The notes under the pieces were generated by a model. It worked only from the letters and a program-made list of their open reading frames with translations. It searched no databases and had not been told where the DNA came from. Shown here piece by piece: positions 18,842-27,310 of a stretch of DNA of 64,000 nucleotides. The number at the start of each line of letters is the position of its first letter. Within the stretch, counting starts at the first letter, position 1. The position numbers were made by a program, and so were the translations under genes. The stretch is taken from positions 496,001 through 560,000 of the forward strand of contig NZ_JABSNK010000001.1 of the NCBI RefSeq assembly GCF_013294005.1, written 5' to 3'. The stretch is from Flavobacterium gelidicaeli. GTDB taxonomy: Bacteria > Bacteroidota > Bacteroidia > Flavobacteriales > Flavobacteriaceae.

Positions 18842-18965
18842 TGGTAACAAATAATATTTATCGCATTCAATTCTACCTTAAATGGTATTCGACGGAGTTA
18901 ATTTCGAATGTAAATATAATACTATTTCGATTGTTAAAAAACTGTCTTCATGGTAATTTAATATG

Positions 18966-19043
18966 GTAACCTTTTGTTAATATTCAAGAAACAAAATGGT
19001 AACCTCCCAATAACGCAAACTTTACAAGTACCCCATTACTTTG
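18966..19043 (+). promoter_or_regulatory. Pho-box promoter of the TonB-dependent receptor
   Basis: Six positions in 11-bp phase: GTAACCT (18966), TTAATAT (18977), a weak GAAACAA (18988), GTAACCT (18999), ATAACGC (19010), TTTACAA (19021-19027), then 8 bp and TTACTTTG (19036-19043, one mismatch to TAnnTTTG), 19 nt before the ATG. The 8-bp spacing equals that at pstS and porin B. Confidence 0.65.
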
Positions 19044-19062
19044 CAAAAAATTAAACACAACT

Positions 19063-21825
19063 ATGAAACTGAAATTATTCATTTTAACGCTTTTTATCAG
19101 TACCCTTACTTTCGCACAAAATAAAGGTACTATTGCTGGAGTACTAACTGATAAAGATTCAAACAACGAAACACTACCTTTTGCTAACGTATTATTAAAA
19201 GGTACACCAATAAATACAACCACAGATATCGATGGAAAATATAGCTTAAAAGCACCTGCAGGTAATTATGTAATACAATTTAGCTTTATAGGTTACGAAA
19301 CAATTGAAGCTGCTGTAACTGTAAAAAGTGACGAGACAATTACAATGAGTAAAGCATTAGGTTCATCAAGCTATAAACTAGATGACGTGGTTATTAAAGC
19401 TGCTCCTACAAATAGACAAAAGGAAACTGCTTTATTGTTAGACCAAAAAAATGCAGTTGAAATTAAGCAATCAATTGGAGCACAAGAATTATCTAGAAAA
19501 GGTGTAAGTGACGTTGCATCTGCTGTGACTAAAGTAAGTGGTGTATCTAAACAAGAGGGCTCAGGAAGTGTTTTTGTTAGAGGATTAGGAGACCGTTATA
19601 ATGTAACGACTTTAAATGGATTGCCGTTACCATCTAACAACCCGAAAAATAAAAATATACTTTTAGACATATTCTCAACAGATATTGTTGAATCAGTAGG
19701 AATTAGTAAAACATTTGAATCTCAAAATTACGCAGATTTTGGAGGAGCAAATGTAGATATTGTATCCAAGAAAATGACAGGTTCACCATTTATTCAAATT
19801 GGCGTAGGTGTAGGTACAAACTCAAATGTAGCTAAACTTGATAATTTCTACTTGCAAGACGGTCCTTCTTACTCGGGTTTTAGTAAAACAAATGCACCAA
19901 GCAATCCTTTACTACCATACAACTATACTAATAGCTGGGACAGACAAGAAAGAAAAAATACTTTAAATAATAATATTTCTTTATCTGCAGGAAAAAAATT
20001 CAATTTGGGTGCAAATAGTACTATTAGCGCTTTTGTTACTGCTGGATTTGATGCCGAGAACAAATATAACGAAGGGATCTATAGAACAACTATTACTGCA
20101 CAAGGTGCTGCCAATACTGATTACTTTAGAAAATCATATCAATTCAATACTAATTCTACCGTAATGGGTACCGCAGATTACAAAATCAATAGAAATAACT
20201 CTATTTTGTTTACTACTTTATTTTTAAACTCTACTTCGCAAGATTATAGTGAGTATGAGGGGTTCAATATTGAGTTCTCTGGATTAGACCAAATTGGTTT
20301 TATAAAACGCGGAACTTTCGATAAAACACAATTAATTGTAAACCAATTGCTAGGTAAGCACAAATACAATGAAAGAATTACAGCAAATTGGGGTCTTGGA
20401 TACAGTATATTAGATAACACTATTCCAGATCGTATGCAAAATACTTTTGTTCCCTCAAGTGATGGATCTACAGATTACACTTTTTTCAAAAACTCAAGTA
20501 TAAATAACCACCGTTATTACCAAGGTTTGACTGAAAAAGAATGGTCAGCAAATATTTCAGGCTCATACAATTTTGCAAAAATAGCTGAGGATGAATTTAA
20601 AGGTAAAGTAACTCTTGGTTATTCAGGAAAAATGAAAACTGTTGATTTTGATTCACAACAATATTCTTTTTTTCCACAAACAAATAAAACTCTTTTTTCA
20701 AAAGATGAATTCAATAACACAGATCAATACTTAGACAGTACAAATTTTGATCTGGCTGCAGGCGATAGTTCAAGCAAATTATCTCAATTTTATAACGGTC
20801 ATTTAAATATTCACTCTGTATATGGAAATGCATTATACAATTTTAGTGATAAATTATCTGTCTTGTTAGGAGGTAGATTTGAGCAAATTGAACAATATGT
20901 TTATTATATAAGTTTAGATGCTCCTGATGGAATTGGTAAAACGTATGCTCCAGTAAAATTCTTACCAAGCATTATTGCAAAATATAAATTAACCGACAAA
21001 CAAAATTTGAAATTTGCTGCAAGTAACACTTACACTTTACCACAGTTCAAGGAAAAAGTTAAAATCTTATTTCAAGAGGTAGGACAGAGTTATGAAGGTA
21101 ACGATAAATTATATGCATCTACAAACTACAATGCCGATTTAAGCTGGGAATTATACCCTACTAGTGACGAAATTCTTTCTTTAACTGCTTTTGGAAAATT
21201 AATCCAAAATCCAATTAACGAAATGTACACCAACTCTTCTTCGGGTAATATTACTTGGGCAAATACAGGAGACAATGCAGTTGTAGCTGGAATCGAATTA
21301 GAATTGAGAAAAAATATTTATGAAACTTCTGATGTAAACAATTTGAAAGAAAAATTGAGCTTTGGATTCAATGGTTCTTACATGTATCAAGATATGGATT
21401 TGAGTAATGCAAAAGTTTTGAGTGAAAATGGTTTTGGAGCTAACTTTACGTATACAAATTCAAAATTATCAGGAGCAGCCGATTTCTTAGCAAACACTGA
21501 TATTTCTTTTTCGAAAGAATTTAAAAACGATAAAGACATCACTGCCACTGTAACCTATGCTTACGTTTCTGATAAATTAGCAGTAATAGGAACTTCCGAA
21601 AGAGGAAACCTTATTGATAAATCAGTTGGCAGATTAGACTTTATTGTAAAATCAAACTTGTCTAAAAAATTAAATTTAGGTTTTTCATTTAAAAACATTC
21701 TCAACCCAGTTTATGAAAGATTCACTGATCAAAGTAATGCCCCACTAATTAAAACTGCTGATGTCGTTGCTAGCTCTTATAAAATAGGATCAAACTTAAG
21801 CCTATCACTTAATTACAAATTTTAA
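19063..21825 (+). CDS. TonB-dependent receptor, probably phosphate-regulated
   Basis: 920 residues. Signal peptide to FAQ (19), a CarboxypepD_reg-like Ig-fold domain (about 23-105), a plug domain (about 120-235) with SDVASAVTKVSGVSKQ, VFVRGLGDRYN and FGGANVDIVSKK, then a 22-strand type barrel ending LSLNYKF. It takes a ligand through the outer membrane with TonB energy. No SusD partner follows, so a glycan Sus system is unlikely. The strong Pho-box promoter and the PhoB/PhoR neighbours suggest a phosphorus-containing ligand such as an organophosphate, phytate or nucleic acid. The ligand is a guess. Confidence 0.9.
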   Translation: MKLKLFILTLFISTLTFAQNKGTIAGVLTDKDSNNETLPFANVLLKGTPINTTTDIDGKYSLKAPAGNYVIQFSFIGYETIEAAVTVKSDETITMSKALGSSSYKLDDVVIKAAPTNRQKETALLLDQKNAVEIKQSIGAQELSRKGVSDVASAVTKVSGVSKQEGSGSVFVRGLGDRYNVTTLNGLPLPSNNPKNKNILLDIFSTDIVESVGISKTFESQNYADFGGANVDIVSKKMTGSPFIQIGVGVGTNSNVAKLDNFYLQDGPSYSGFSKTNAPSNPLLPYNYTNSWDRQERKNTLNNNISLSAGKKFNLGANSTISAFVTAGFDAENKYNEGIYRTTITAQGAANTDYFRKSYQFNTNSTVMGTADYKINRNNSILFTTLFLNSTSQDYSEYEGFNIEFSGLDQIGFIKRGTFDKTQLIVNQLLGKHKYNERITANWGLGYSILDNTIPDRMQNTFVPSSDGSTDYTFFKNSSINNHRYYQGLTEKEWSANISGSYNFAKIAEDEFKGKVTLGYSGKMKTVDFDSQQYSFFPQTNKTLFSKDEFNNTDQYLDSTNFDLAAGDSSSKLSQFYNGHLNIHSVYGNALYNFSDKLSVLLGGRFEQIEQYVYYISLDAPDGIGKTYAPVKFLPSIIAKYKLTDKQNLKFAASNTYTLPQFKEKVKILFQEVGQSYEGNDKLYASTNYNADLSWELYPTSDEILSLTAFGKLIQNPINEMYTNSSSGNITWANTGDNAVVAGIELELRKNIYETSDVNNLKEKLSFGFNGSYMYQDMDLSNAKVLSENGFGANFTYTNSKLSGAADFLANTDISFSKEFKNDKDITATVTYAYVSDKLAVIGTSERGNLIDKSVGRLDFIVKSNLSKKLNLGFSFKNILNPVYERFTDQSNAPLIKTADVVASSYKIGSNLSLSLNYKF

Positions 21826-21846
21826 TAAAAAATTAAAATAGATTAC

Positions 21847-21885
21847 AAAAGAGGTAGTTGATAATCATCAGCTACCTCTTTTTAT
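21847..21885 (+). terminator. Terminator after the TonB-dependent receptor
   Basis: GAGGTAG (21851-21857) and CTACCTC (21872-21878) with flanking A and T runs form a hairpin with a T tail, shortly after the stop at 21825. Confidence 0.8.
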
Positions 21886-21944
21886 TATACTTTAAAATAG
21901 ATGTAAACTTAATGTTAATGAAATTGAAAATCCTATAAAAATCC

Positions 21945-22000
21945 TTAACAGCAAAGTAATAATGCCTTAACCTGATAAAAACACTAATCATGTTTCTTTG
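21945..22000 (+). promoter_or_regulatory. Pho-box promoter of the beta-helix lipoprotein gene
   Basis: Four heptamers every 11 bp: TTAACAG (21945), GTAATAA (21956), TTAACCT (21967), AAAACAC (21978-21984), then 8 bp and TTTCTTTG (21993-22000, one mismatch to TAnnTTTG), 35 nt before the ATG. Confidence 0.6.
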
Positions 22001-22035
22001 TAGTGTCAAAAAAAACATAAACAAAATTAAAAAAA

Positions 22036-23160
22036 ATGAAAAAATCAATTTTAGCAATTTTAACAGTAGTGACTATTGCATTTACGAGCTGTACTAGCGA
22101 CAGTCCAGAACCAACACAAATACCTACAAATACTTTTGATTTAAAAGTAGGGGATTTAAAAGGAGAAATTACTAATAACGAAACAGTAACTCTAGATGCA
22201 ACAAAAACATACACATTAACTGGAGGGTTAATCGTAAGATCTGGTGCTTCATTAGTAATTCCTGCTGGAACAACAATTAAATCTGACCCAACAGCTGACG
22301 GAGAAAAAGCAAAAACAATTTTCATTGCTGTAGAAAGAGGTGCAAAAATTTATGTAAATGGAACTTCTGCTAAACCAGTAGTAATGACATCAGGTAAAGC
22401 AACTCCTACGGAAGGAAACTGGGGTGGATTAATTATCTGTGGTGATGCAAAAGTAAACACTGGAGATAACGGAACATCTGAAGTAGGTGGATTATTATAC
22501 GGTGGTAACAATAACGAGGATAACTCTGGAAAAATCAACTACTTGAAAATTTCTTACACTGGATCTAAATTTAGTGATAGTAAAGAGTACAACGGAGTAT
22601 CCTTCTTTGGAGTAGGTAGTGGTACTGAAGTATCAAATATCTATACTTTTGAAAGTGGAGATGATGCAGTTGAATTCTTTGGAGGTGCAGTAAACGCAAC
22701 TAACCTTGTATTAATCAACTCTTATGATGATTCATTAGATTTCGCAGATGGATACGTAGGAACAATCACAAATGTTTACATCAGCGGTGTATCATTTGCA
22801 GGAGTTGAAGGTTCTAACAATGGAGCTAATGATATAGCATTGCCAATGACAAATGCAAAAATAACAAACATCTCTATTATTAAAGGAGCAGAAGCTAAAT
22901 TTACAGCTTCTGAAAAAGCAATCAACTTTAAAGAAGGTGGTGGAATCGAAACATACACAAACTTATATGTAAGCGGAATCGAAACTCTTGCAAAACTTGA
23001 TAGTAATACAGGAGCAACTGCAAGAATTGCTGCAGGAGAATTTAAAGTAAACGATTTAGACTTCGTAACTGCTAACAATCTTACATCTTTTTACGTAACT
23101 ACTCAAACTGGTGCAGGTGCAGGAGTAACTTTACCTACTTGGGCAGACTGGACTAAATAA
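22036..23160 (+). CDS. Surface lipoprotein with predicted parallel beta-helix
   Basis: 374 residues. Signal peptide with T-S-C lipidation site at C19. The body begins with a LKGEITNNETVTLDATKTY stretch and shows repeating short strands with asparagine and glycine turns (LIVRSGASLVIPAGTTIKSD, NWGGLIICGDAKV, GTEVSNIYTF, DAVEFFGGAVNATNLVLINS), typical of right-handed parallel beta-helices. No catalytic motif was recognised. It follows the TonB receptor after a terminator and has its own Pho-box promoter, so the two are likely co-induced; a role in binding or handling the receptor ligand at the surface is inferred from that context only. Confidence 0.8.
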   Translation: MKKSILAILTVVTIAFTSCTSDSPEPTQIPTNTFDLKVGDLKGEITNNETVTLDATKTYTLTGGLIVRSGASLVIPAGTTIKSDPTADGEKAKTIFIAVERGAKIYVNGTSAKPVVMTSGKATPTEGNWGGLIICGDAKVNTGDNGTSEVGGLLYGGNNNEDNSGKINYLKISYTGSKFSDSKEYNGVSFFGVGSGTEVSNIYTFESGDDAVEFFGGAVNATNLVLINSYDDSLDFADGYVGTITNVYISGVSFAGVEGSNNGANDIALPMTNAKITNISIIKGAEAKFTASEKAINFKEGGGIETYTNLYVSGIETLAKLDSNTGATARIAAGEFKVNDLDFVTANNLTSFYVTTQTGAGAGVTLPTWADWTK

Positions 23161-23180
23161 TAAAAACATAATATTCATAC

Positions 23181-23216
23181 AAAAATGTCTTTCTTAACTG
23201 AAAGACATTTTTTTTT
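23181..23216 (+). terminator. Terminator after the beta-helix lipoprotein
   Basis: AAAATGTCTTTC and GAAAGACATTTTTTTT pair over 12 bp with a 6-nt loop and a long T tail, 21 nt after the stop. It separates this gene from the T9SS-domain gene. Confidence 0.9.
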
Positions 23217-23263
23217 GGTATAGTCTTTGTTTTTTGTATATTTACTTAACAAAAATCACATTG

Positions 23264-23602
23264 ATGGCAAAAAATTACTTTTATAGTGTTCTTTTATTGG
23301 TTTTTTTATTCTCTCTTAGCAGCAATGCTCAAGATACTAAGCAATTACCTAAAGCACAACAAGCGACTACAATCGAAGGATTGAATTTGTATCCTAATCC
23401 CGTGAGCAACGGTAAAGTATACATCTCGACAAAAAACGATGCCGAAAAACAAATCATTATTTTTGATTTGCTCGGAAAAAAAGTACTTCAAACAACACTT
23501 ATTTCTAAAGAATTAAATATCTCATCATTAAGCCCTGGTGTTTACATCATTAAAATTGATGAACAAAACGCAACAGCGACTCGCAAGTTAATTGTAAGAT
23601 GA
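23264..23602 (+). CDS. Stand-alone T9SS type A sorting domain protein
   Basis: 112 residues from the ATG at 23264; the frame extends ten codons upstream to a TTG that overlaps a promoter-like TATATTTA, so the ATG is preferred. A signal peptide (to SSNAQ, about 23) is followed by some 17 linker residues and then directly by a type A C-terminal sorting domain: LNLYPNPVSNGKVYIST, IIIFDLLGKKVLQT, LSPGVYIIKID, ending TRKLIVR. Such domains normally sit behind a large cargo for type IX secretion and surface attachment; here there is almost no cargo. It lies just after the Pho-regulated lipoprotein. Confidence 0.85.
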   Translation: MAKNYFYSVLLLVFLFSLSSNAQDTKQLPKAQQATTIEGLNLYPNPVSNGKVYISTKNDAEKQIIIFDLLGKKVLQTTLISKELNISSLSPGVYIIKIDEQNATATRKLIVR

Positions 23603-23627
23603 AATTCACAGTTAAAACCAAAAATTT

Positions 23628-23657
23628 AAAGCTCCTCTTAACCGTGGGGCTTTTTTT
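23628..23657 (+). terminator. Terminator after the T9SS-domain gene
   Basis: AAAGCTCC (23628-23635) pairs with GGGGCTTT (23646-23653) with a G-T pair possible, followed by a T run, 25 nt after the stop. Confidence 0.75.
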
Positions 23658-23913
23658 ATACCCTTTGCCCCCATATTGAAATTAAACTCTATAGACAAAA
23701 AGCCAAAATATTTGATTAAACATGCTTAAAACCTGCAATAGTCAATAAAAAAAATCACAATGATCGAAATGGTTCTTCCCACAAATCAAAACCATTTTAA
23801 CCATATTAATTTGTTGCAATAAAGCTTTTAGAAGCTAAAGCGAGATGTACTAAAAGCAAAACATTTTAAACTCTATTTGAAACCAATAAAAAAGCATAAA
23901 ATTAATATCTTTG
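23658..23913. other. Intergenic stretch with one promoter element
   Basis: About 255 AT-rich bases between two plus-strand genes. I see no convincing gene, RNA or repeat. At its right end TATCTTTG (23906-23913) matches TAnnTTTG exactly and lies only 12 nt before the TTG start of the next gene. Confidence 0.5.
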
Positions 23914-23925
23914 TAAAAAAAAGTT

Positions 23926-24906
23926 TTGATTACTCCCACAGATATTTTCACCATTACAGGACAAAAACAATTTGAAAAAATTGCATTAAAAGTTTTTAGG
24001 TACCAATACGAGAACAATAAAGTTTATAATGAGTTTTGTAAATTATTAAATACTGATGTGGGATGTGTAAAAAGTATACAACAGGTCCCATTTTTACCCA
24101 TTCAGTTTTTTAAAAGCCATGAAGTGGTTTCTAATAATGATCCCGTTCAAGCCACTTTTTCTAGTAGTGGAACTACAGGAATGATCACTAGTAAACATCT
24201 AGTTACTAATGTTGCAATCTATGAAGAAAGCTACCGCAAGGGATTTGCTGATTTTTATGGCAATATCGAAGACTATGTGGTTCTAGCCTTATTACCTTCC
24301 TATTTAGAGCGTGACGGTTCATCTTTGATTTACATGGTCGAAGATTTAATTAAATTGTCTAATCGCACTGAAAGTGGGTTTTACTTGCACAATCATGACG
24401 AACTCATAAAAAACCTAATCGCTCTAGATGATGTCGGACAAAATGTAATTTTGATAGGAGTCACCTATGCCCTACTAGATTTAATTGAGAAACAAAAATT
24501 TCAATTAAAAAACACTATTATCATGGAGACCGGTGGAATGAAAGGCAAGCGCAAAGAGATGATCCGTGAGGAATTGCATGAACAATTGTGCGCAGGTTTT
24601 GGCGTGACAGCGATTCATTCAGAATACGGTATGACCGAACTACTTTCTCAAGCTTATTCACTAGGGGATGGAATATTCGAATGCCCCTCTTGGATCCAAA
24701 TCCTATTGAGAGATACCGAAGACGCCCTAAGCTATGTGGGTATCGGAAAAACTGGCGGAATCAACGTGATTGATTTGGCTAACATCAATTCATGCTCTTT
24801 TATAGCAACACAGGATTTAGGAAAGAAATACCCAAACAACTCTTTCGAAGTATTGGGACGTTTTGATAATTCAGATATTCGTGGTTGTAATTTAATGGTC
24901 ATTTAG
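23926..24906 (+). CDS. LuxE-like acyl-protein synthetase / PaaK-family adenylating enzyme
   Basis: 326 residues beginning at a TTG codon; there is no in-frame ATG before residue 87, inside the conserved domain, so TTG is the real start. Seen: FLPIQFFKSHEVV, the AMP-binding P-loop type SSSGTTGMITSKH (about 82-94), METGGMKGKRKEM and FGVTAIHSEYGMTELLSQAYS. This is the LuxE branch of the ANL superfamily, which activates fatty acids as acyl-AMP. No luxCD partner is nearby, so this is not bioluminescence; in Bacteroidetes such proteins occur alone and their substrate is unknown. Confidence 0.82.
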   Translation: MITPTDIFTITGQKQFEKIALKVFRYQYENNKVYNEFCKLLNTDVGCVKSIQQVPFLPIQFFKSHEVVSNNDPVQATFSSSGTTGMITSKHLVTNVAIYEESYRKGFADFYGNIEDYVVLALLPSYLERDGSSLIYMVEDLIKLSNRTESGFYLHNHDELIKNLIALDDVGQNVILIGVTYALLDLIEKQKFQLKNTIIMETGGMKGKRKEMIREELHEQLCAGFGVTAIHSEYGMTELLSQAYSLGDGIFECPSWIQILLRDTEDALSYVGIGKTGGINVIDLANINSCSFIATQDLGKKYPNNSFEVLGRFDNSDIRGCNLMVI

Positions 24907-24943
24907 AATTCGTAGTATATTTATAACTTTTTAAACTTAGCAC

Positions 24944-25618
24944 ATGCGCATCATTTCTATTGTAATTTTCTTCTTTTCAATCTGTAGTTTTGCACAGAAT
25001 CCAGAATTGGAAGTAAAAATAGATTCCATTACTTCACTAAATACAAATCCAAGTAACAGGAAATTCACAATACATTATCATATTAAAAACAGAACTAACA
25101 CTATTGTTTCTTTTATCTTAGATACCAAATCGACAAAATCCAATACTACAAATTCTTTATCCTGGAGCCCTTCATACAGATTATACCAAGAAAATGTGAC
25201 TATTGAAGCCGATAATATTTTCAATACAAAAAATACTCAAGAGCCAGTAAAAAAAACGATAAGTGAATTACGATCTAACAAAGGTAACTTAGAACAATAC
25301 TTAGCTGCCGAGCAAAAAAAGATAAAAGAACAAAACAGTAAAAACATTATTCAAAGCATCATTAAATTAAATCCAAACGAAAGAAGAACGTACACTATAA
25401 CCGCAAACTGGGATAAAAATAGATACCTACAGTATTTTGACAACGAATATTATTTAGACGAAAAATCCACCCACTACATTGACTTGCACATTAATTTATT
25501 CAAAGAGGAATTATATGAACGCTTACTTACCGAAGATTTAAACACAATAAAAGAAGACAAAACCATCACAAAAGGTTGGATCCAATCAAATAAAATGGAA
25601 ATCAATTTTAAAGAATAA
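24944..25618 (+). CDS. Secreted hypothetical protein (224 aa)
   Basis: 224 residues. Signal peptide with cleavage near CSFAQ (18), then an early beta-rich part (NRKFTIHYHIKNRTNTIVSFIL) that looks like an Ig-type or CARDB-like domain, a charged helical middle (about 95-130) and a second beta part. I do not recognise a family. It starts 37 nt after the LuxE-like gene and a terminator follows, so the two probably form one transcript. Periplasmic or outer-membrane-facing location is inferred from the signal peptide. Confidence 0.7.
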   Translation: MRIISIVIFFFSICSFAQNPELEVKIDSITSLNTNPSNRKFTIHYHIKNRTNTIVSFILDTKSTKSNTTNSLSWSPSYRLYQENVTIEADNIFNTKNTQEPVKKTISELRSNKGNLEQYLAAEQKKIKEQNSKNIIQSIIKLNPNERRTYTITANWDKNRYLQYFDNEYYLDEKSTHYIDLHINLFKEELYERLLTEDLNTIKEDKTITKGWIQSNKMEINFKE

Positions 25619-25634
25619 CATACATTCAAAACAC

Positions 25635-25675
25635 AAAAAAGTCACAATAGTTCCTTAGAACTCTTGCGACTTTTT
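25635..25675. terminator. Terminator-like hairpin
   Basis: AAAAAAGTCACAA (25635-25647) and TTGCGACTTTTT (25664-25675) pair with one mismatch; A and T runs allow use from both sides. It lies 17 nt after the plus-strand stop at 25618. Confidence 0.72.
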
Positions 25676-25740
25676 GACCATTTGTTTATTTATTTACCAT
25701 TTTATTTTTGAATATACTACAATAAACTATAGTCACATTC

Positions 25741-25814
25741 TTGTCATTCCGACAAAGGAGGAATCTCATCAAACCACTTACGTGACGGGGATTCCTCTTT
25801 CGTCGGAATGACAA
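25741..25814. repeat. Palindromic intergenic repeat
   Basis: Two 25-nt arms, 25741-25765 and 25790-25814, are inverted copies with 23 of 25 positions matching, around a 24-nt centre. Each outer half reads TTGTCATTCCGAC. GC content is far above the surrounding AT-rich gap. Similar CATTCCGAC...GGAATC palindromes are, to my knowledge, dispersed in many flavobacterial genomes. It lies 83 nt after the tyrS stop. Confidence 0.85.
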
Positions 25815-25896
25815 ACTAAATGTTAAATTTTGGGTATGAAAAATTTTACAGTACTTACTATGCTGAGAAAGTATTAATCGTTGTTTAACTTGAAAA

Positions 25897-27195
25897 TTAA
25901 ACTACTCTTACCACAAAGTAATTTTTCTTTCCGCTTTGTAACAATACAAATTGATTGTTGATTAAATCTTTTGACGAAAGTATAAAATCTTCTTTTATTT
26001 TCTCTTTGTTTATCGAAATCGAGTTTGCTGTCAAAGCTCTTCTCGCTTCTCCATTCGATTTAAAAAATCCTGTTTTATCATTCAAAACAGTGATGATTTC
26101 GATTCCCGCTTCCATCTCATTTCTTGCAATTTCAGCTTGCGGAACACCATCAAAAACTTCTAAAAAGGTCGCTTCGTCCAATTCTTTTAAATCAGCGGCA
26201 GTTGCATTTCCAAAAAGAATATTTGATGCTTTGATAGCTTTCTCTAATTCTTCTTTTGAATGAACAAAGGTTGTTAACTCTTCGGTTAATCTGCGTTGTA
26301 ACACCCTTAAATGCGGCGCTGTTTTATGCTCTTCAATCAAGTTATCGATTGTTTCTTTATCTAAGAAAGTAAAGATTTTAATATATTTTTCGGCATCGAC
26401 ATCTGTCGTGTTTAACCAGAATTGGTAAAATTTATAAACCGAAGTTTTATCTGCAGTTAACCAAACATTTCCACCTTCGGATTTACCGAATTTAGATCCA
26501 TCCGCTTTTGTAATCAATGGGCAAGTCATTGCATACGCTTTAGCCTCTTCGCCTACATTCATTCTACGTACTAATTCTGTTCCCGTAGTGATATTTCCCC
26601 ATTGGTCAGAACCTCCCATTTGCAACAAACAGTTGTATTCTTTATGTAAATGGTAAAAATCGTATCCTTGAATTAATTGGTATGTAAACTCTGTAAAAGA
26701 CATTCCTTCACCCTCTCCCGCAAATCTTTTCTTTACAGAATCCTTAGCCATCATGTAATTTACCGTAATACGCTTCCCTACATCACGAGCAAAATTTATA
26801 AATGACAACCCTTTCATCCAGTCGTAGTTGTTTACTAAAACCGGCGCATTTGCAGCATTTGAATTAAAATCTAAAAAACGAGATAAAACACCTTTTATTC
26901 CTGCTACATTATGGTTAAGAGTGACTTCATCAAGAAGGTTTCTTTCATCTGATTTTCCTGAAGGATCTCCAATCATTCCTGTTGCACCACCTATTAAAGC
27001 AATGGGTCTATGCCCAAAGTTTTTTAAATGTACCAAAAGGATAATAGGAACTAAACTTCCAATATGCAAAGAATCAGATGTAGGATCAAATCCTATATAA
27101 GTAGTGGTCATTTCTTTTAAAAGTTGTTCTTCGGTTCCAGGCATGATGTCGTGAACCAATCCGCGCCACTGTAATTCGGAAATAATATTTTTCAT
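25897..27195 (-). CDS. tyrS: Tyrosyl-tRNA synthetase
   Basis: 432 residues, usual size. Class I catalytic core with the HIGH-type signature HIGS in TSDSLHIGSLVPI (about 39-51), QGYDFYHLHKEYNC, QMGGSDQWGNITTG, and the KMSKS-type KFGKSEGG. The C-terminal S4 RNA-binding domain covers about 365-432 (GEARRALTANSISINKEKI). It charges tRNA-Tyr in the cytoplasm. An exact -7 element lies 22 nt upstream of the start. Confidence 0.97.
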   Translation of the reverse strand: MKNIISELQWRGLVHDIMPGTEEQLLKEMTTTYIGFDPTSDSLHIGSLVPIILLVHLKNFGHRPIALIGGATGMIGDPSGKSDERNLLDEVTLNHNVAGIKGVLSRFLDFNSNAANAPVLVNNYDWMKGLSFINFARDVGKRITVNYMMAKDSVKKRFAGEGEGMSFTEFTYQLIQGYDFYHLHKEYNCLLQMGGSDQWGNITTGTELVRRMNVGEEAKAYAMTCPLITKADGSKFGKSEGGNVWLTADKTSVYKFYQFWLNTTDVDAEKYIKIFTFLDKETIDNLIEEHKTAPHLRVLQRRLTEELTTFVHSKEELEKAIKASNILFGNATAADLKELDEATFLEVFDGVPQAEIARNEMEAGIEIITVLNDKTGFFKSNGEARRALTANSISINKEKIKEDFILSSKDLINNQFVLLQSGKKNYFVVRVV

Positions 27196-27217
27196 TCTAC
27201 TTAGTATAATTTTTATG

Positions 27218-27225
27218 CAAATATA
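27218..27225 (-). promoter_or_regulatory. -7 element of tyrS
   Basis: Minus strand TATATTTG, exact TAnnTTTG, 22 nt before the tyrS start at 27195. Confidence 0.5.
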
Positions 27226-27298
27226 AAATTTAAAGTCGAATCGCTTATTTGTTTGTGTGCATAATCTTAAAAAATCGCAATTCGTAAATCATAATTCG

Positions 27299-27306
27299 TA
27301 AATTTG
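27299..27306 (+). promoter_or_regulatory. -7 element almost abutting an ATG
   Basis: TAAATTTG, exact TAnnTTTG, ends only 4 nt before the ATG at 27311. Transcription from it would start at or next to the start codon, implying a leaderless messenger. AATTCGTAAAT occurs twice 14 bp apart just upstream. Confidence 0.45.
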
Positions 27307-27310
27307 CTAT

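Noticed and set aside
18842..18960. Pho box for autoregulation upstream of the PhoB-like gene
   Set aside because: A single TTAACAA is present on the minus strand but no 11-bp phased partner and no -7 element at 8 or 19 bp.
23760..23822. 20-codon frame in the gap before the LuxE-like gene
   Set aside because: Too short, no promoter element and no sequence character; likely chance.
23926..24906. Part of a bioluminescence operon
   Set aside because: Only the LuxE-like domain is present; no luxA, luxB, luxC or luxD genes are nearby.
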